Shown here: positions 39,110-52,123 of the stretch, one piece after another
Numbering within the stretch: the stretch's first letter is position 1
How the letters are laid out: each line of letters begins with the position of its first letter
Program-made: the position numbers and the translations under genes
The notes under the pieces: model-generated
Seen by the model: only the letters and a program-made list of their open reading frames with translations
The model's database searches: none
What the model was told of the DNA's origin: nothing
From: Betaproteobacteria bacterium
GTDB lineage: Bacteria; Pseudomonadota; Gammaproteobacteria; Burkholderiales; SG8-41
DNA length: 64,000 nucleotides
Assembly (NCBI GenBank): GCA_021730905.1
Contig: JAKFYK010000041.1
Coordinates: 1 to 64,000 of the forward strand
Direction of reading: 5' to 3'

Positions 39110-41704
39110 GTGTCCAGCGTCTTGCCCGCAGTCGCTGCACGTGATAGCTCATCGCTCTTTGAACATTGGAAGCACGTGCTCGACAGCGGCCGTGCGGCGC
39201 TGCGTGCGGGATTCGAGGAAAAAGCCTTCGCCCCTAATCTGCTGCACAAACACTGCGTCTTGGTCGATCAACTATTACGTGATGTGTGGCAAGCCCACGC
39301 CATGCCTGCGGGCCTTGCGCTGGTGGCGGTGGGCGGTTATGGACGCGGACAACTCTTTCCATATTCCGACATTGACCTGCTAATTCTGCTGGACCAATCC
39401 GCGGACGACGCCTTGCAGGAAAAACTGCAATGTCTGGTAGGTGCATGGTGGGACATCGGGCTTGAAACCGGCCACAGCGTACGCACGGTCGAGGAATGCG
39501 TGGAAATCGCGCGGCAAGATATCACCGTGCAAACCAACTTGCTGGAACCGCGGCTGCTTGCCGGCAATCGCGAACTCTACAAGCAATTCGTGGACCAAAC
39601 GCTGAATGCACTCGATCCGTTGTCGTTCATGCAGGCCAAGCGCCTTGAGCAGCAGCAGCGCCACACGCGCTACGAGGAAACCAACCTCGAGCCCAATGTC
39701 AAGGAGCGCGCGGGCGGCCTGCGCGACCTGCATCACATTCTGTGGATAGCACGCGCTGCGGGCTATGGCAAAAGCTGGCGCGACCTGGTGCGGCGCGGTG
39801 TCATCACCGACGCCGAGTCGCGCGATATTCAACGTCACGAGCGTTTTCTGCATACGCTGCGCATTCGCCTGCACTACCTCGCGTGCCGCCGCGAAGACCG
39901 GCTGGTATTCGACTTGCAGTCAGTGCTGGCGAAACAATTCGGATTGTCCAATCGCACGAACCGGCTGGCCAGTGAGCAGTTGATGCAACGCTACTATCAA
40001 TCAGCCAAAGCGGTAACCCAGATCGACGACATCGTGCGGCAAAATCTGCGCTCGCGCCTCACCGGCGCGCGCAATATCAAACTGCAGCCGCTTGATGAAC
40101 CCTCCGGCGAGCACTTTGGTCTTCGCAATGAAGTGCTGGCGATACGCCGCGATGATACCTACGAAAAACACCCCGAAGCCATCCTCGACACTTTTCTGCT
40201 TCTCCAAAAACATCCCGAAATCAAAGGGATAGGCGCAAACACGTTGCGAGCACTGTGGCGCGCACGCAAGATGATGGGCCCCGCGTATCGGCGCAATCCG
40301 GTTCATCGCGAACAGTTTTTAAGCATTCTGCGCAGCCCCGATCGCGTCATCCGCGAACTGCGCCGCATGAATCAACTGGGCATCCTCGGCAGCTACCTGC
40401 CCGCGTTCGGCAACATCGTGGGCCAGATGCAGCATGATCTGTATCATGTCTACACTGTTGATGTACACATCCTGCGCGTCATCCGCAATCTGCGGCGCTT
40501 CGCGGTACCGGAACTTGCGCACGAATTTCCGCTGTGCAGCCGGCTGCTCTCCGAATTCGACAAACCTGAAGTGCTGTATCTTGCCGGCCTGTTTCACGAT
40601 ATCGCCAAAGGCCGCGGCGGCGATCATTCGATGCTCGGCAAGGCTGACGCGGCGCGCTTTTGCAAGGCGCATGGATTGTCAGCCGAGGACTGCACTCTGG
40701 TGGTATGGCTGGTCGAGCAACACCTGATGATGTCGAGCACCGCGCAGAAGCAGGATTTATCCGATCCTGAAGTGATACGGACCTTTGCCGGAAAAGTTGT
40801 GACCGAGCGCCGGCTCATTGCGCTGTACCTGCTGACCGTCGCCGACATCCGCGGCACCAGTCCCAAAGTCTGGAATGCGTGGAAAGGCAAGCTGCTCGAA
40901 GATCTGTTTCTCATCACGCAGCGCCTGCTCGGCGGCGACATGCCCACGGTCGAGAGCAGCCAGCGCACACGACAGGACGAAGCGCGCGCGACACTCCGGC
41001 TCTATGCTGTCCCCGACGACGCGATCGACAAATTCTGGGCGAAAATGGATACCGCATATTTTTTGCGGCACGACGCGCAGGAAATTGCCTGGCACACGCG
41101 CGTACTCTACTATCGCCCGAGCGAGCCCGTTGTCAAAACCCGCTTATCGCGCGCCGGCGAAGGTCTGCAGGTCATGGTTTATGTGGCGGACCAGAAGGAA
41201 CTCTTCGCGCGCATATGCGGTTTCTTTGAAAGCATCAGATACAACATTCATGAAGCACGCATCTACACCGCCCAATATGGCTATGCGCTCGACACGTTTC
41301 AAGTGCAGAGTCCGGATGGCACGAACGTCGATTACCGCGACCTGACGGCATACATCGAGCACGAGCTCGGCGAACGGCTGCGGCTCAAAGCACCGTTGCC
41401 GCCGCTGACCACACCGCGCCTGAGCCGCCAGCTGCGGCACTTTCCGATTTCGCCGGAGGTCAGTATCGAGAAGGACGACCGCGGCGTTTATCAGGTATTG
41501 TCCATCATTGCCGGTGACCGGCCTGGCCTGCTGTCGCGCATCGCCCGCATATTTCTCGCGTATGGCATCAACCTGCACACCGCTAAAATCAATACGCTTG
41601 GTGCGCGCGCTGAAGATACCTTTCTGATTACGGGCGATGCGCTCAACGATCCCAAACAAGTCGTGCGTATGGAAAACGATCTGATCGAAACGCTGAAAAT
41701 CTGA
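39110..41704 (+). CDS. glnD: Bifunctional uridylyltransferase/uridylyl-removing enzyme GlnD
   Basis: 864 residues, GTG start. It senses glutamine and adds or removes UMP on PII proteins, controlling nitrogen assimilation. Domains in order: nucleotidyltransferase (VAVGGYGRGQLFPYSDIDLL), a helical linker, HD hydrolase (LAGLFHDIAKGRGGDHSMLG), and two C-terminal ACT domains (from about residue 685, VMVYVADQKELFARI, and from about 790, LSIIAGDRPGLLSRIAR). Adjacent to map as in many proteobacteria. Intact and of usual length. Confidence 0.97.
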   Translation: MSSVLPAVAARDSSSLFEHWKHVLDSGRAALRAGFEEKAFAPNLLHKHCVLVDQLLRDVWQAHAMPAGLALVAVGGYGRGQLFPYSDIDLLILLDQSADDALQEKLQCLVGAWWDIGLETGHSVRTVEECVEIARQDITVQTNLLEPRLLAGNRELYKQFVDQTLNALDPLSFMQAKRLEQQQRHTRYEETNLEPNVKERAGGLRDLHHILWIARAAGYGKSWRDLVRRGVITDAESRDIQRHERFLHTLRIRLHYLACRREDRLVFDLQSVLAKQFGLSNRTNRLASEQLMQRYYQSAKAVTQIDDIVRQNLRSRLTGARNIKLQPLDEPSGEHFGLRNEVLAIRRDDTYEKHPEAILDTFLLLQKHPEIKGIGANTLRALWRARKMMGPAYRRNPVHREQFLSILRSPDRVIRELRRMNQLGILGSYLPAFGNIVGQMQHDLYHVYTVDVHILRVIRNLRRFAVPELAHEFPLCSRLLSEFDKPEVLYLAGLFHDIAKGRGGDHSMLGKADAARFCKAHGLSAEDCTLVVWLVEQHLMMSSTAQKQDLSDPEVIRTFAGKVVTERRLIALYLLTVADIRGTSPKVWNAWKGKLLEDLFLITQRLLGGDMPTVESSQRTRQDEARATLRLYAVPDDAIDKFWAKMDTAYFLRHDAQEIAWHTRVLYYRPSEPVVKTRLSRAGEGLQVMVYVADQKELFARICGFFESIRYNIHEARIYTAQYGYALDTFQVQSPDGTNVDYRDLTAYIEHELGERLRLKAPLPPLTTPRLSRQLRHFPISPEVSIEKDDRGVYQVLSIIAGDRPGLLSRIARIFLAYGINLHTAKINTLGARAEDTFLITGDALNDPKQVVRMENDLIETLKI

Positions 41705-41713
41705 CCGTCGTTG

Positions 41714-42247
41714 CTAATCCTCGGCAATGTCTTCTCCGGGAAACAGCTCCGCCGTAAAGCCGAAATTGCGCAGGTCGCGTATGCGCATCGGGTACAGAAT
41801 CCCTGCCAGATGATCGCACTCGTGCTGCACTACACGCGCATGGAAATCACTGACTATGCGGTCGATCTTCTTGCCCTTTTCATCAAAGCCCTGGTAACGC
41901 AATTTTTTGTGGCGTGGCACTAGGCCGCGCATACCCGGAACGGAAAGACAGCCTTCCCACCCCTCTTCGGTCTCATCGTCTACCGGCGTCAGTTGCGGAT
42001 TAACCAGTATGGTGAACGGCACGGCCTCTGCGTCGGGGTAGCGCGGATTTTGTTCCACGCCAAAAATAACCACTTGCAGATTTACACCGATTTGTGGTGC
42101 GGCAAGACCTGCACCATTAAGCGAGGTCATGGTGTCATTCATGTCAGTAATGAGTTCATTCAATTCAGCAGTGCGAAACTTCTTCACCGGATGCGATGGC
42201 TCCAGCAAGCGAGGATCACCCATGCGCAATACCGGCTTAATCGCCAT
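41714..42247 (-). CDS. def: Peptide deformylase
   Basis: 177 residues from ATG 42247 ([15 protein letters not shown]). It removes the formyl group from new proteins; metal-dependent. Three motifs are complete: [22 protein letters not shown] (Cys ligand) and [13 protein letters not shown] (His ligands and Glu). It starts 11 bp inside the end of mtnP. Glycine-rich differences suggest a second-type deformylase; the usual def-fmt pair is not here, so another def copy may exist in the genome. Confidence 0.93.
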   Translation of the reverse strand: MAIKPVLRMGDPRLLEPSHPVKKFRTAELNELITDMNDTMTSLNGAGLAAPQIGVNLQVVIFGVEQNPRYPDAEAVPFTILVNPQLTPVDDETEEGWEGCLSVPGMRGLVPRHKKLRYQGFDEKGKKIDRIVSDFHARVVQHECDHLAGILYPMRIRDLRNFGFTAELFPGEDIAED

Positions 42248-42980
42248 CCGCGGCCACCTCCTCAAGTATACGAACCACGCGTGTCATCAACTCACGGGCA
42301 AGACGCTCGGCTTGCGGCAAATCGATGGCGTTTGCACTGGCGCCGGTGCCTGCGGCGGCGTTCACCACCACTGCCAGCGTTGCGTAGCAAAGGCCCAGTT
42401 CGCGCGCGAGCGCAACTTCCGGCATGCCTGTCATGCCGACCATGTCCGCACCGTCACGCGCAAGCCTTGCAATCTCGGCCGCCGATTCGAGACGCGGGCC
42501 TTGTGTCGCTGCATAGGTGCCGCCGGCATGCAGCCGCTCGCCCGCACGCTGTGCTGCATGCAAGAGTCTGGCACGCAAAGTCTCGCAATAGGGTTGTGTA
42601 AAATCAATGTGCTTGACAGGGCCGTCATCGCCCTCGAAATAAGTGGAAGCCCGTCCCCACGTATAGTCGATAACCTGATGCGGTATTGCCAGCGTACCGG
42701 CGCCGACACCGGCGGCAATACCGCCTACCGTCGCGATGGCTACAATGTTCTTGACGCCCTGTTCGCGCAACGCCCAGATATTCGCGCGGTAATTGATTTT
42801 ATGCGGCGGCAAGCGATGATTTTCGCCGTGACGCGCCAGGAACACCACATCGCGTTTGTTCAATCGCCCGAACACCAGCGGTGCCGAAGGCTCGCCGTAG
42901 GGCGTGGACACCGTCATCTGCCGCGTGGAGTCCAACGCGGACAAGCGGTCCAGTCCGCTGCCGCCGATAATCGCCAGCAT
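42237..42980 (-). CDS. S-methyl-5'-thioadenosine/thioinosine phosphorylase family protein
   Basis: 247 residues, purine nucleoside phosphorylase fold of the MTAP type. Motifs: [11 protein letters not shown] (phosphate), [25 protein letters not shown] split across the family signature, [15 protein letters not shown], and [18 protein letters not shown]. In betaproteobacteria and pseudomonads such enzymes are often S-methyl-5'-thioinosine phosphorylases. The purine-binding loop reads [10 protein letters not shown], lacking the Asp pair of adenine-specific enzymes, which fits a 6-oxopurine substrate. The next gene upstream is hpt, which could recycle the hypoxanthine released. Confidence 0.85.
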   Translation of the reverse strand: MLAIIGGSGLDRLSALDSTRQMTVSTPYGEPSAPLVFGRLNKRDVVFLARHGENHRLPPHKINYRANIWALREQGVKNIVAIATVGGIAAGVGAGTLAIPHQVIDYTWGRASTYFEGDDGPVKHIDFTQPYCETLRARLLHAAQRAGERLHAGGTYAATQGPRLESAAEIARLARDGADMVGMTGMPEVALARELGLCYATLAVVVNAAAGTGASANAIDLPQAERLARELMTRVVRILEEVAADGD

Positions 42981-42983
42981 GGG

Positions 42984-43541
42984 TTATTCCCTCAACGCAT
43001 AGACTGACGGCAGGTTGCGCCAGTACCCATAAACATCCATACCGTATCCAAACACATAGCGATTAGGCAATGTAACGCCGATGAAATCTGCGGATAGCGG
43101 TTTTGTTTTGCCGGTTTGCTTGTCTGCAAATACCGCGATCATGACTTTGCGCGCCTGCATGGCCAGCAGTTTATCGCGTATCGCTTTCAGCGTAATGCCT
43201 TCATCCAGAATGTCGTCGACCAGCAACACCACGCGCCCTGCAACATTGGACACAGGCGTCGCGTGGAAGGTGATTTCACCGCCGCTTGTAGAATCGCCAT
43301 ATCGTGTTGCATCGATGTAGTCGAGTTCAAGCGGGAAATCTAGTAAAGGCAACAATTGCCCGGCGAAAACCACCGCACCGCGCATCACCACCATCAGCAA
43401 CGGATTGGCGTTGGCGAGCGACTGGTTAATTTCGGAGGCAACTCGTGATACCGCAACACTGACTGCCGAGGCTGGGCAGATTTCTTCAGCAGTCTCCAGT
43501 ATTTCATGCGCGCGCTTTATTGTGACTTTAGGGCGTATCAA
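42984..43541 (-). CDS. hpt: Hypoxanthine/guanine phosphoribosyltransferase family protein
   Basis: 185 residues. The PRPP-binding motif VVLLVDDILDEGITLKAI is clear, with LELDYIDATRYGD and YVFGYGMDVYGYWRNLPSVY toward the C-terminus. It salvages hypoxanthine or guanine to the nucleotide. It precedes the methylthioinosine phosphorylase gene by 3 bp, so the two probably form a purine-salvage unit together with def. Confidence 0.9.
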   Translation of the reverse strand: MIRPKVTIKRAHEILETAEEICPASAVSVAVSRVASEINQSLANANPLLMVVMRGAVVFAGQLLPLLDFPLELDYIDATRYGDSTSGGEITFHATPVSNVAGRVVLLVDDILDEGITLKAIRDKLLAMQARKVMIAVFADKQTGKTKPLSADFIGVTLPNRYVFGYGMDVYGYWRNLPSVYALRE

Positions 43542-43552
43542 AATTTATTCAA

Positions 43553-43569
43553 TAAAAACATATAGTTAT
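43553..43569 (+). repeat. AT-rich intergenic element between hpt and ligA
   Basis: TAAAAACATATAGTTAT, identical over 17 bp to the minus-strand element at 23773-23791. It fills most of the 35-bp gap between the ligA stop and the hpt start. Confidence 0.5.
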
Positions 43570-43576
43570 AGTTTTC

Positions 43577-46758
<3,182 letters not shown>

Positions 46759-46774
46759 GTCCGCGGCGTCAACG

Positions 46775-49700
46775 TTATGCGGCCTCGGACAATTTCATTG
46801 CTTCCTCGATATCTACCGCCACCACGCGCGATACGCCCGCCTCTTGCATGGTAATGCCGAGCAACTGATTGGCAATCTCCATGGTGATCTTGTTGTGGCT
46901 GATGAACAAAAACTGCGAGTTTCCGGACATTTTCTTCACCAGATCGCAGAAGCGCTCGGTATTGTGATCATCCAGCGGCGCATCCACCTCGTCGAGCAGA
47001 CAGAACGGCGCCGGATTCAACTGGAATATCGAGAATACCAGCGACAGCGCAGTCAGCGCTTTCTCGCCGCCAGAGAGCAGATGAATCGTGCTGTTTTTCT
47101 TGCCGGGTGGCTGCGCTATCACGTGCACCCCGCAATCGAGAATTTCTTCCCCTGTAAGCACGAGTTTTGCCTGCCCGCCGCCGAACAGTGCCGGAAACAT
47201 CTCGCTAAAATGGCGATTGATTTCGTCGAACGTGGCTTGCAAGCGGTCGCGCGTTTCGCGGTCTATGCGCCTGATCGCATCTTCGAGCGTGGTCATTGCC
47301 TCTGTCAGATCGCGTGATTGCGCATCGAGATAGTCACGCCGTTCCTGCGCCACTTTCAATTCTTCCAATGCCGCCAGGTTGACCGCGCCCAGTGCCTGGA
47401 TTTCCTCGTGGATGCGGTTGATCTCGGATTGCAGCGCATTGGAGCGCGTGCCTTTTTCGAGCAGCGCGGCAAGCTCTTCTTCGTTGGCGCCCGCTTCGCT
47501 GAGCTGCGTGGCGTATTGTTCCTCGGTGAGGCGCGCTTCCTGTTCCTTCAACCGCACTTCCGCAATGCGATCGCGCAAAGGCCCCAGTTGCTGTTCGACC
47601 GCGAGGCGTTCCTGTTCTACCGCCCGCAATTGGGTTTCCATGCCCTCCAGCGCGTCGCGCGCCTGTGCCAATGCCTGTTCGCGCGCTACACGAGTTTCAA
47701 GCATGGCCTGCAACTGCGTGCGCCAAGGCGCCTCATCGAATGCAGCGAGATCAGTCTCGGATTCACCGATGCTCATTTCAATCGCGGATATCGACGTGGT
47801 CAATCGCCGTATGGAATTATCTATCTCATTGATTTTGTTTGCAATTATTTTATGCTCGTACTGCGCTTCTTGATGTGCCTGACGCGCCCGTTCGAGTACC
47901 TGACGTTGCTCATTCAGAGCGGATTCGGCGCTGCGATAATCTTGAGCCGAACGATCAACCTGCGACGCCAGTTCTAAATTTTCCGCCTGCAACCGCTGTA
48001 TCGCAGTATCAGCTGCAGCGCGCTGATTCGTTTCTGCGGTGACTTGCACCATGAGGTCAGCGATCTCAGAGGCAATCTGTTCGCCCCGCTGTGTCACGCG
48101 CCGGGATTGCTCGGACAAGCGGAAAGATTCCATCTGAATGCCATGCAATTGCTGCTGCAATGAACCTGCCTCGTCACGCAAAGCGCCCGCTTCACTGTAG
48201 CAACGCTCGATCGCCTGATCGGCATCCGCCACCGCCGATTTGATTCGATCAAGCACCGCACGCTGCTGCTGCGAATCGCCTTCGAGTTTTTCAATTTCAC
48301 GCTGACGCGACAACACGCCGTGCAACTCACTATCGGGCGCATGAAAGCTCACGCTGTGACGCGTGAATACATAGCCGCTGGCCGACACCAACACGTTGCC
48401 GGGCGCCAAATTCACCCGTCGTGCCATGCCGGAAACTGCGTCCGGCACAGTGTACACGCCGTGCAGCCATTCATTCATCACTGGCTCCAGTCGGCGATCG
48501 CGGCAAGTTATATAGCGCGTCAATGGCTCAAGACCGCCAATACTGGCAGCGCCCGTATGCTGAGACACTGACTCGCCGTCCTGCAAATCGACCATGGTCA
48601 GTTTGCCCGGCGGTGCCTGCGACAGCCAATCGGCTGCGCTGTCGATCTGCTCCAGCGCAATACCGTTCAATCGCTCGCGCAGCACGGCTTCCAGCGCGTC
48701 CTCCCAGCCCGCGGCAATTTCCATGCCTTGCCACAACCGCGGCGCTTTATCGAGATTGCGGCTGGTTTGCCAGCCTTCCATATCCGCGCCTCTGGCAAGT
48801 TTCGCCTGCAACTGTGACAGCACATGGATGCGCGCTTCTATCGTAGCCAGCGTCTGTGTCGCGGCATCCAGCTCGGACTGACGTTCCCGCGCAGCTTGCT
48901 CCAGGCCGGGCAGTTGTTGTTCCTTGGCCTGCAATTGCGCGCGGCGTTCAGATAGTTGTACCTCGAGTTGCCGTACGCTATTGCTCAACGCGATCAAGGC
49001 TGCAGTATCGGGAGCTGGCAGTGCGTTGCGCTCTTCGGTCAGTCTGACCTGCCGCTCCGCGAATTGCTCCAGCAGGCGTGTGGCGTGGCTGATCTTGGTC
49101 TGTTCAACCTGCAACTGTTGCTGTGTTTGGGCCAATGCCTGCTGTAACGCCTCACGCCGGTTATAGAGGGCGCGATGTGCCTCTTCGGCCAATGGCAGTT
49201 TCTGCGCCTGAGCATTCACTTCGGTCTCGCCCGCCGCTACGCGCTCGTCCGCGCGCTCGCGTTCGGCGCGTGCTTCGTCCAGCCCGCGCTGCGCATCCAG
49301 CAACTGCGTCCGGTTTCCATCGAGTTGTGAATGCAGCGTCGCCAGGTGATGCTCGATACGGCTGCGGTTCTCACGCACATGCGCAATCTGTTGTTCGAGA
49401 CGCGCGACCTCGGCATTGGCTTCGTAAAGCGCGCCCTGGCACGCGTGCAGCGCATCGCCTGATTTGTAGTGCTCCGCGCGCAACGTCTCGAGCCGATTCT
49501 CGGCTTCCCGTAATTTGGCGGTTTCGGCTTCAAGTTCTACGCCGGCCCGTCCGATCTCCCTGGCATAACGGCCGCGAGCGGCTGCAGCCTCTTTCTTGCG
49601 TGTGAACCAAAGCAAGCCCTGCAACATATTTACCTCGCCCTGCAGCTCGTGATATTTGCGGGCAACCTCGGCTTGCTCCTGCAGGTGTTCCAGTTGCTTG

Positions 49701-50305
49701 GTCAGTTCCTGTCGTATGTCATCCACCCGCAACAGGTTTTCGCGAGTGTCACGCAAACGCAATTCGGTTTCACGGCGGCGCTCGCGGTATTTTGAAACGC
49801 CTGCGGCTTCTTCAAGGAACACGCGCAAATCTTCTGGCTTGGCCTCGATCACGCGCGAGATCATGCCCTGCTCGATGATGGCGTAGGCGCGGGCGCCCAG
49901 GCCGGTACCCAGAAAGATGTCCGTCACATCGCGACGGCGCACTGGCAAATTGTTGATGTAGTACGTGGAATCGCCATCGCGCTCAATCACGCGTTTGACG
50001 GAAATCTCGCCATAAGTCGACCACTGTCCCGCTGCCTTACCCAGGCTATTGTCAAATATCAGTTCAACGCTGGCGCGATTCACCGGCTTACGATCACCGG
50101 AACCATTGAACAGCACATCCTGCATGGTTTCGCCCCGCAAGTGGCGGGCGGAGGTCTCTCCCAGCACCCATCGCACGGCGTCAATCACATTTGATTTGCC
50201 GCAACCATTGGGTCCGACAATGCCGACCAATTGACCTGGAACCGGAATCTGGGTCGGTTCAACAAAAGACTTGAAACCTGCAAGATTAATATGAGTAAGG
50301 CGCAA
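46775..50305 (-). CDS. smc: Chromosome partition protein SMC
   Basis: 1176 residues. The N-terminal ATPase head has GIVGPNGCGKSNVIDAVRW, long coiled coils flank a hinge at about 510-640, and the C-terminal head carries LLSGGEKALTALSLVFSIF and the Walker B ending PFCLLDEVDAPLDDHN. It organises and condenses the chromosome with ScpA/ScpB. Heads the smc-zipA-ligA operon. Divergent from queF with 76 bp between; length is normal. Confidence 0.97.
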   Translation of the reverse strand: MRLTHINLAGFKSFVEPTQIPVPGQLVGIVGPNGCGKSNVIDAVRWVLGETSARHLRGETMQDVLFNGSGDRKPVNRASVELIFDNSLGKAAGQWSTYGEISVKRVIERDGDSTYYINNLPVRRRDVTDIFLGTGLGARAYAIIEQGMISRVIEAKPEDLRVFLEEAAGVSKYRERRRETELRLRDTRENLLRVDDIRQELTKQLEHLQEQAEVARKYHELQGEVNMLQGLLWFTRKKEAAAARGRYAREIGRAGVELEAETAKLREAENRLETLRAEHYKSGDALHACQGALYEANAEVARLEQQIAHVRENRSRIEHHLATLHSQLDGNRTQLLDAQRGLDEARAERERADERVAAGETEVNAQAQKLPLAEEAHRALYNRREALQQALAQTQQQLQVEQTKISHATRLLEQFAERQVRLTEERNALPAPDTAALIALSNSVRQLEVQLSERRAQLQAKEQQLPGLEQAARERQSELDAATQTLATIEARIHVLSQLQAKLARGADMEGWQTSRNLDKAPRLWQGMEIAAGWEDALEAVLRERLNGIALEQIDSAADWLSQAPPGKLTMVDLQDGESVSQHTGAASIGGLEPLTRYITCRDRRLEPVMNEWLHGVYTVPDAVSGMARRVNLAPGNVLVSASGYVFTRHSVSFHAPDSELHGVLSRQREIEKLEGDSQQQRAVLDRIKSAVADADQAIERCYSEAGALRDEAGSLQQQLHGIQMESFRLSEQSRRVTQRGEQIASEIADLMVQVTAETNQRAAADTAIQRLQAENLELASQVDRSAQDYRSAESALNEQRQVLERARQAHQEAQYEHKIIANKINEIDNSIRRLTTSISAIEMSIGESETDLAAFDEAPWRTQLQAMLETRVAREQALAQARDALEGMETQLRAVEQERLAVEQQLGPLRDRIAEVRLKEQEARLTEEQYATQLSEAGANEEELAALLEKGTRSNALQSEINRIHEEIQALGAVNLAALEELKVAQERRDYLDAQSRDLTEAMTTLEDAIRRIDRETRDRLQATFDEINRHFSEMFPALFGGGQAKLVLTGEEILDCGVHVIAQPPGKKNSTIHLLSGGEKALTALSLVFSIFQLNPAPFCLLDEVDAPLDDHNTERFCDLVKKMSGNSQFLFISHNKITMEIANQLLGITMQEAGVSRVVAVDIEEAMKLSEAA

Positions 50306-50381
50306 TTTATTACTTTGGCAGAGGTTATAATTGGCGTGAAATTTTCACTCAGCATTCTAACTGATTTACCCCTTGCCGATA

Positions 50382-50807
50382 ATGCCAAGCAAGCCCTCTA
50401 CCGTGCTTGAAACATTTCCGAATCCAGCGCCACGCCGTGACTACCGGATTCACATGGAAATTCCTGAATTTACCTGCCTTTGCCCGAAAACCGGCCAGCC
50501 CGATTTCGCAACATTGGTGCTGGATTACGTGCCGGACAAGCGCTGTGTCGAGTTAAAAAGTCTCAAACTCTATGTGTGGTCGTACCGCAACCAGGGTGTA
50601 TTTCACGAAGCAGTGACCAATCGTATCCTTGATGATCTGCTCAAAGCGCTAACGCCGCGCTTCATACGGCTGACTGCGCGGTTTTACGTGCGTGGCGGCA
50701 TCTTTACCACGGTGGTAGCCGAGCATGCGACGCGCGGATGGAAAGCGGCTTCGCTTCCAGAATTTGTGGAGCATGCAGCAAACGCGGGCGCATGCAACAC
50801 ACGGTAG
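50382..50807 (+). CDS. queF: 7-cyano-7-deazaguanine reductase (short QueF type)
   Basis: 141 residues from ATG 50382; a TTG at 50373 would add three residues. It reduces preQ0 to preQ1 in queuosine biosynthesis. The catalytic cysteine and aspartate are in [17 protein letters not shown], and [14 protein letters not shown] is the substrate-glutamate region. A TATAAT box at 50326-50331 may be its -10. No other queuosine gene is in the window. Confidence 0.95.
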   Translation: MPSKPSTVLETFPNPAPRRDYRIHMEIPEFTCLCPKTGQPDFATLVLDYVPDKRCVELKSLKLYVWSYRNQGVFHEAVTNRILDDLLKALTPRFIRLTARFYVRGGIFTTVVAEHATRGWKAASLPEFVEHAANAGACNTR

Positions 50808-50831
50808 TCCGGCGTCACAGCAAATTCGCTT

Positions 50832-50837
50832 TATAAT
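50832..50837 (+). promoter_or_regulatory. Candidate -10 box for dapC
   Basis: TATAAT 75 bp upstream of the dapC start, in the gap after queF. No good -35 at the right distance (GTCACA is too close), so support is weak. Confidence 0.3.
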
Positions 50838-50911
50838 CGTGACCTTGCGTGAATTCAGCACAGCGTTAGCCCTGCGCCGAACGGCACGCCATTGCGACCC
50901 GAAAGCATCCT

Positions 50912-52099
50912 TTGAATCCTGAACTGGACAAACTCCAAAGCTATCCGTTTCAAAAGCTTGACTCGCTGCTGGCAGACGCCACGCCGAATCCCAAACTGAC
51001 ACCGATCACGCTTTACATCGGTGAACCCAAGCATCCCACACCGGAATTCATCAAACGGGCGCTGATCGACAGCCTCGCGGGCATGGCGATTTATCCGGCC
51101 ACCGCAGGCAGCGAAGCGCTGCGCATGGCCATTGCGACATGGGCAGGGCAGCGCTATCACGTCACGCTGGATCCGGCGACCCAAATCATTCCGGTTACCG
51201 GAAGCCGCGAAGCGCTGTTTTCGTTCGCGCAAGCCGTCATCGATCCGCGCGAGCCTGATCCGGTCGTCGTCTGCCCCAACCCGTTTTATCAAATTTATGA
51301 GGGCGCCTCGCTGCTGGGCCGCGCGACGCCATACTTTCTCAATAGCCTGCCGCAAAACCGTTACGCGGCGAATCTCGACGATCTGCCGCAATCGGTATGG
51401 AAACGCACGCAATTGATTTATGTTTGTTCGCCCGGCAATCCAACCGGTGCAGTCATGTCTCTCGCCGAATGGAAGGCGCTGTTCGAACTGTCCGATAAAT
51501 ACGGATTCATCATTGCCTCCGACGAATGCTATTCCGAGATTTATTTTGATGAAGGCAAGCCGCCGCTGGGCGCGCTCGACGCGGCACGCCAACTGGGGCG
51601 CGACGGGTTTCCCCGGCTGGTAATGTTTTCCAGTTTGTCCAAGCGCTCCAATGTGCCGGGCATGCGCTCCGGCTTCGTCGCGGGCGATGCAGCCATACTT
51701 AAACAGTATTTGCTCTATCGCACGTACCATGGCTGCGCCATGAGCGGTCCGGTGCAAGTGGCCAGTGCTAATGCCTGGGGCGATGAAGCCCACGTGGTCG
51801 AAAATCGCCGTTTGTACCGCGAAAAATTCGAGACGGCGTTGTCGATCCTGAAGCCGGTATGCGATGTTACCTGGCCCGACGCCGCGTTTTATCTGTGGCT
51901 GCCCACCGCCATTGCCGATACCGAGTTTGCGCGGCGGCTGTATATCGAGAAGAATGTGACAGTGTTGCCCGGCAGCTTCCTCGCCCGCAATTCTTCCGGC
52001 GTGAATCCCGGTAATAACCGCATTCGTGTAGCCTTGGTATCCACGGTTGAAGAATGTGCCGAAAGCGCGCGCCGCATCGCCGAGTTTATTATAAATTAA
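50912..52099 (+). CDS. dapC: Succinyldiaminopimelate transaminase DapC
   Basis: 395 residues, class I/II PLP aminotransferase. The start is TTG 50912 (protein NPELDKLQSYPFQKL, the expected family N-terminus); no ATG is suitable. The PLP lysine lies in MFSSLSKRSNVPGMRSGF; SPGNPTGAVM and SDECYSEIYFD are further landmarks. It makes N-succinyl-diaminopimelate for lysine and peptidoglycan. Directly upstream of dapD, the preceding step of the same pathway. Confidence 0.93.
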   Translation: MNPELDKLQSYPFQKLDSLLADATPNPKLTPITLYIGEPKHPTPEFIKRALIDSLAGMAIYPATAGSEALRMAIATWAGQRYHVTLDPATQIIPVTGSREALFSFAQAVIDPREPDPVVVCPNPFYQIYEGASLLGRATPYFLNSLPQNRYAANLDDLPQSVWKRTQLIYVCSPGNPTGAVMSLAEWKALFELSDKYGFIIASDECYSEIYFDEGKPPLGALDAARQLGRDGFPRLVMFSSLSKRSNVPGMRSGFVAGDAAILKQYLLYRTYHGCAMSGPVQVASANAWGDEAHVVENRRLYREKFETALSILKPVCDVTWPDAAFYLWLPTAIADTEFARRLYIEKNVTVLPGSFLARNSSGVNPGNNRIRVALVSTVEECAESARRIAEFIIN

Positions 52100-52102
52100 T
52101 CA

Positions 52103-52123
52103 TTTAAAAACAAATACTTATGA
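52103..52123 (+). repeat. AT-rich intergenic element overlapping the dapD start
   Basis: A 21-bp sequence, TTTAAAAACAAATACTTATG plus A, identical to 59576-59596. The dapD ATG is inside its right end. No purine-rich ribosome site separates it from the start, so dapD translation must begin within it. Confidence 0.6.

Noticed and set aside
50855-51793. 312-codon minus-strand frame opposite dapC
   Set aside because: Basic, His- and Arg-rich composition typical of antisense frames; no domain.
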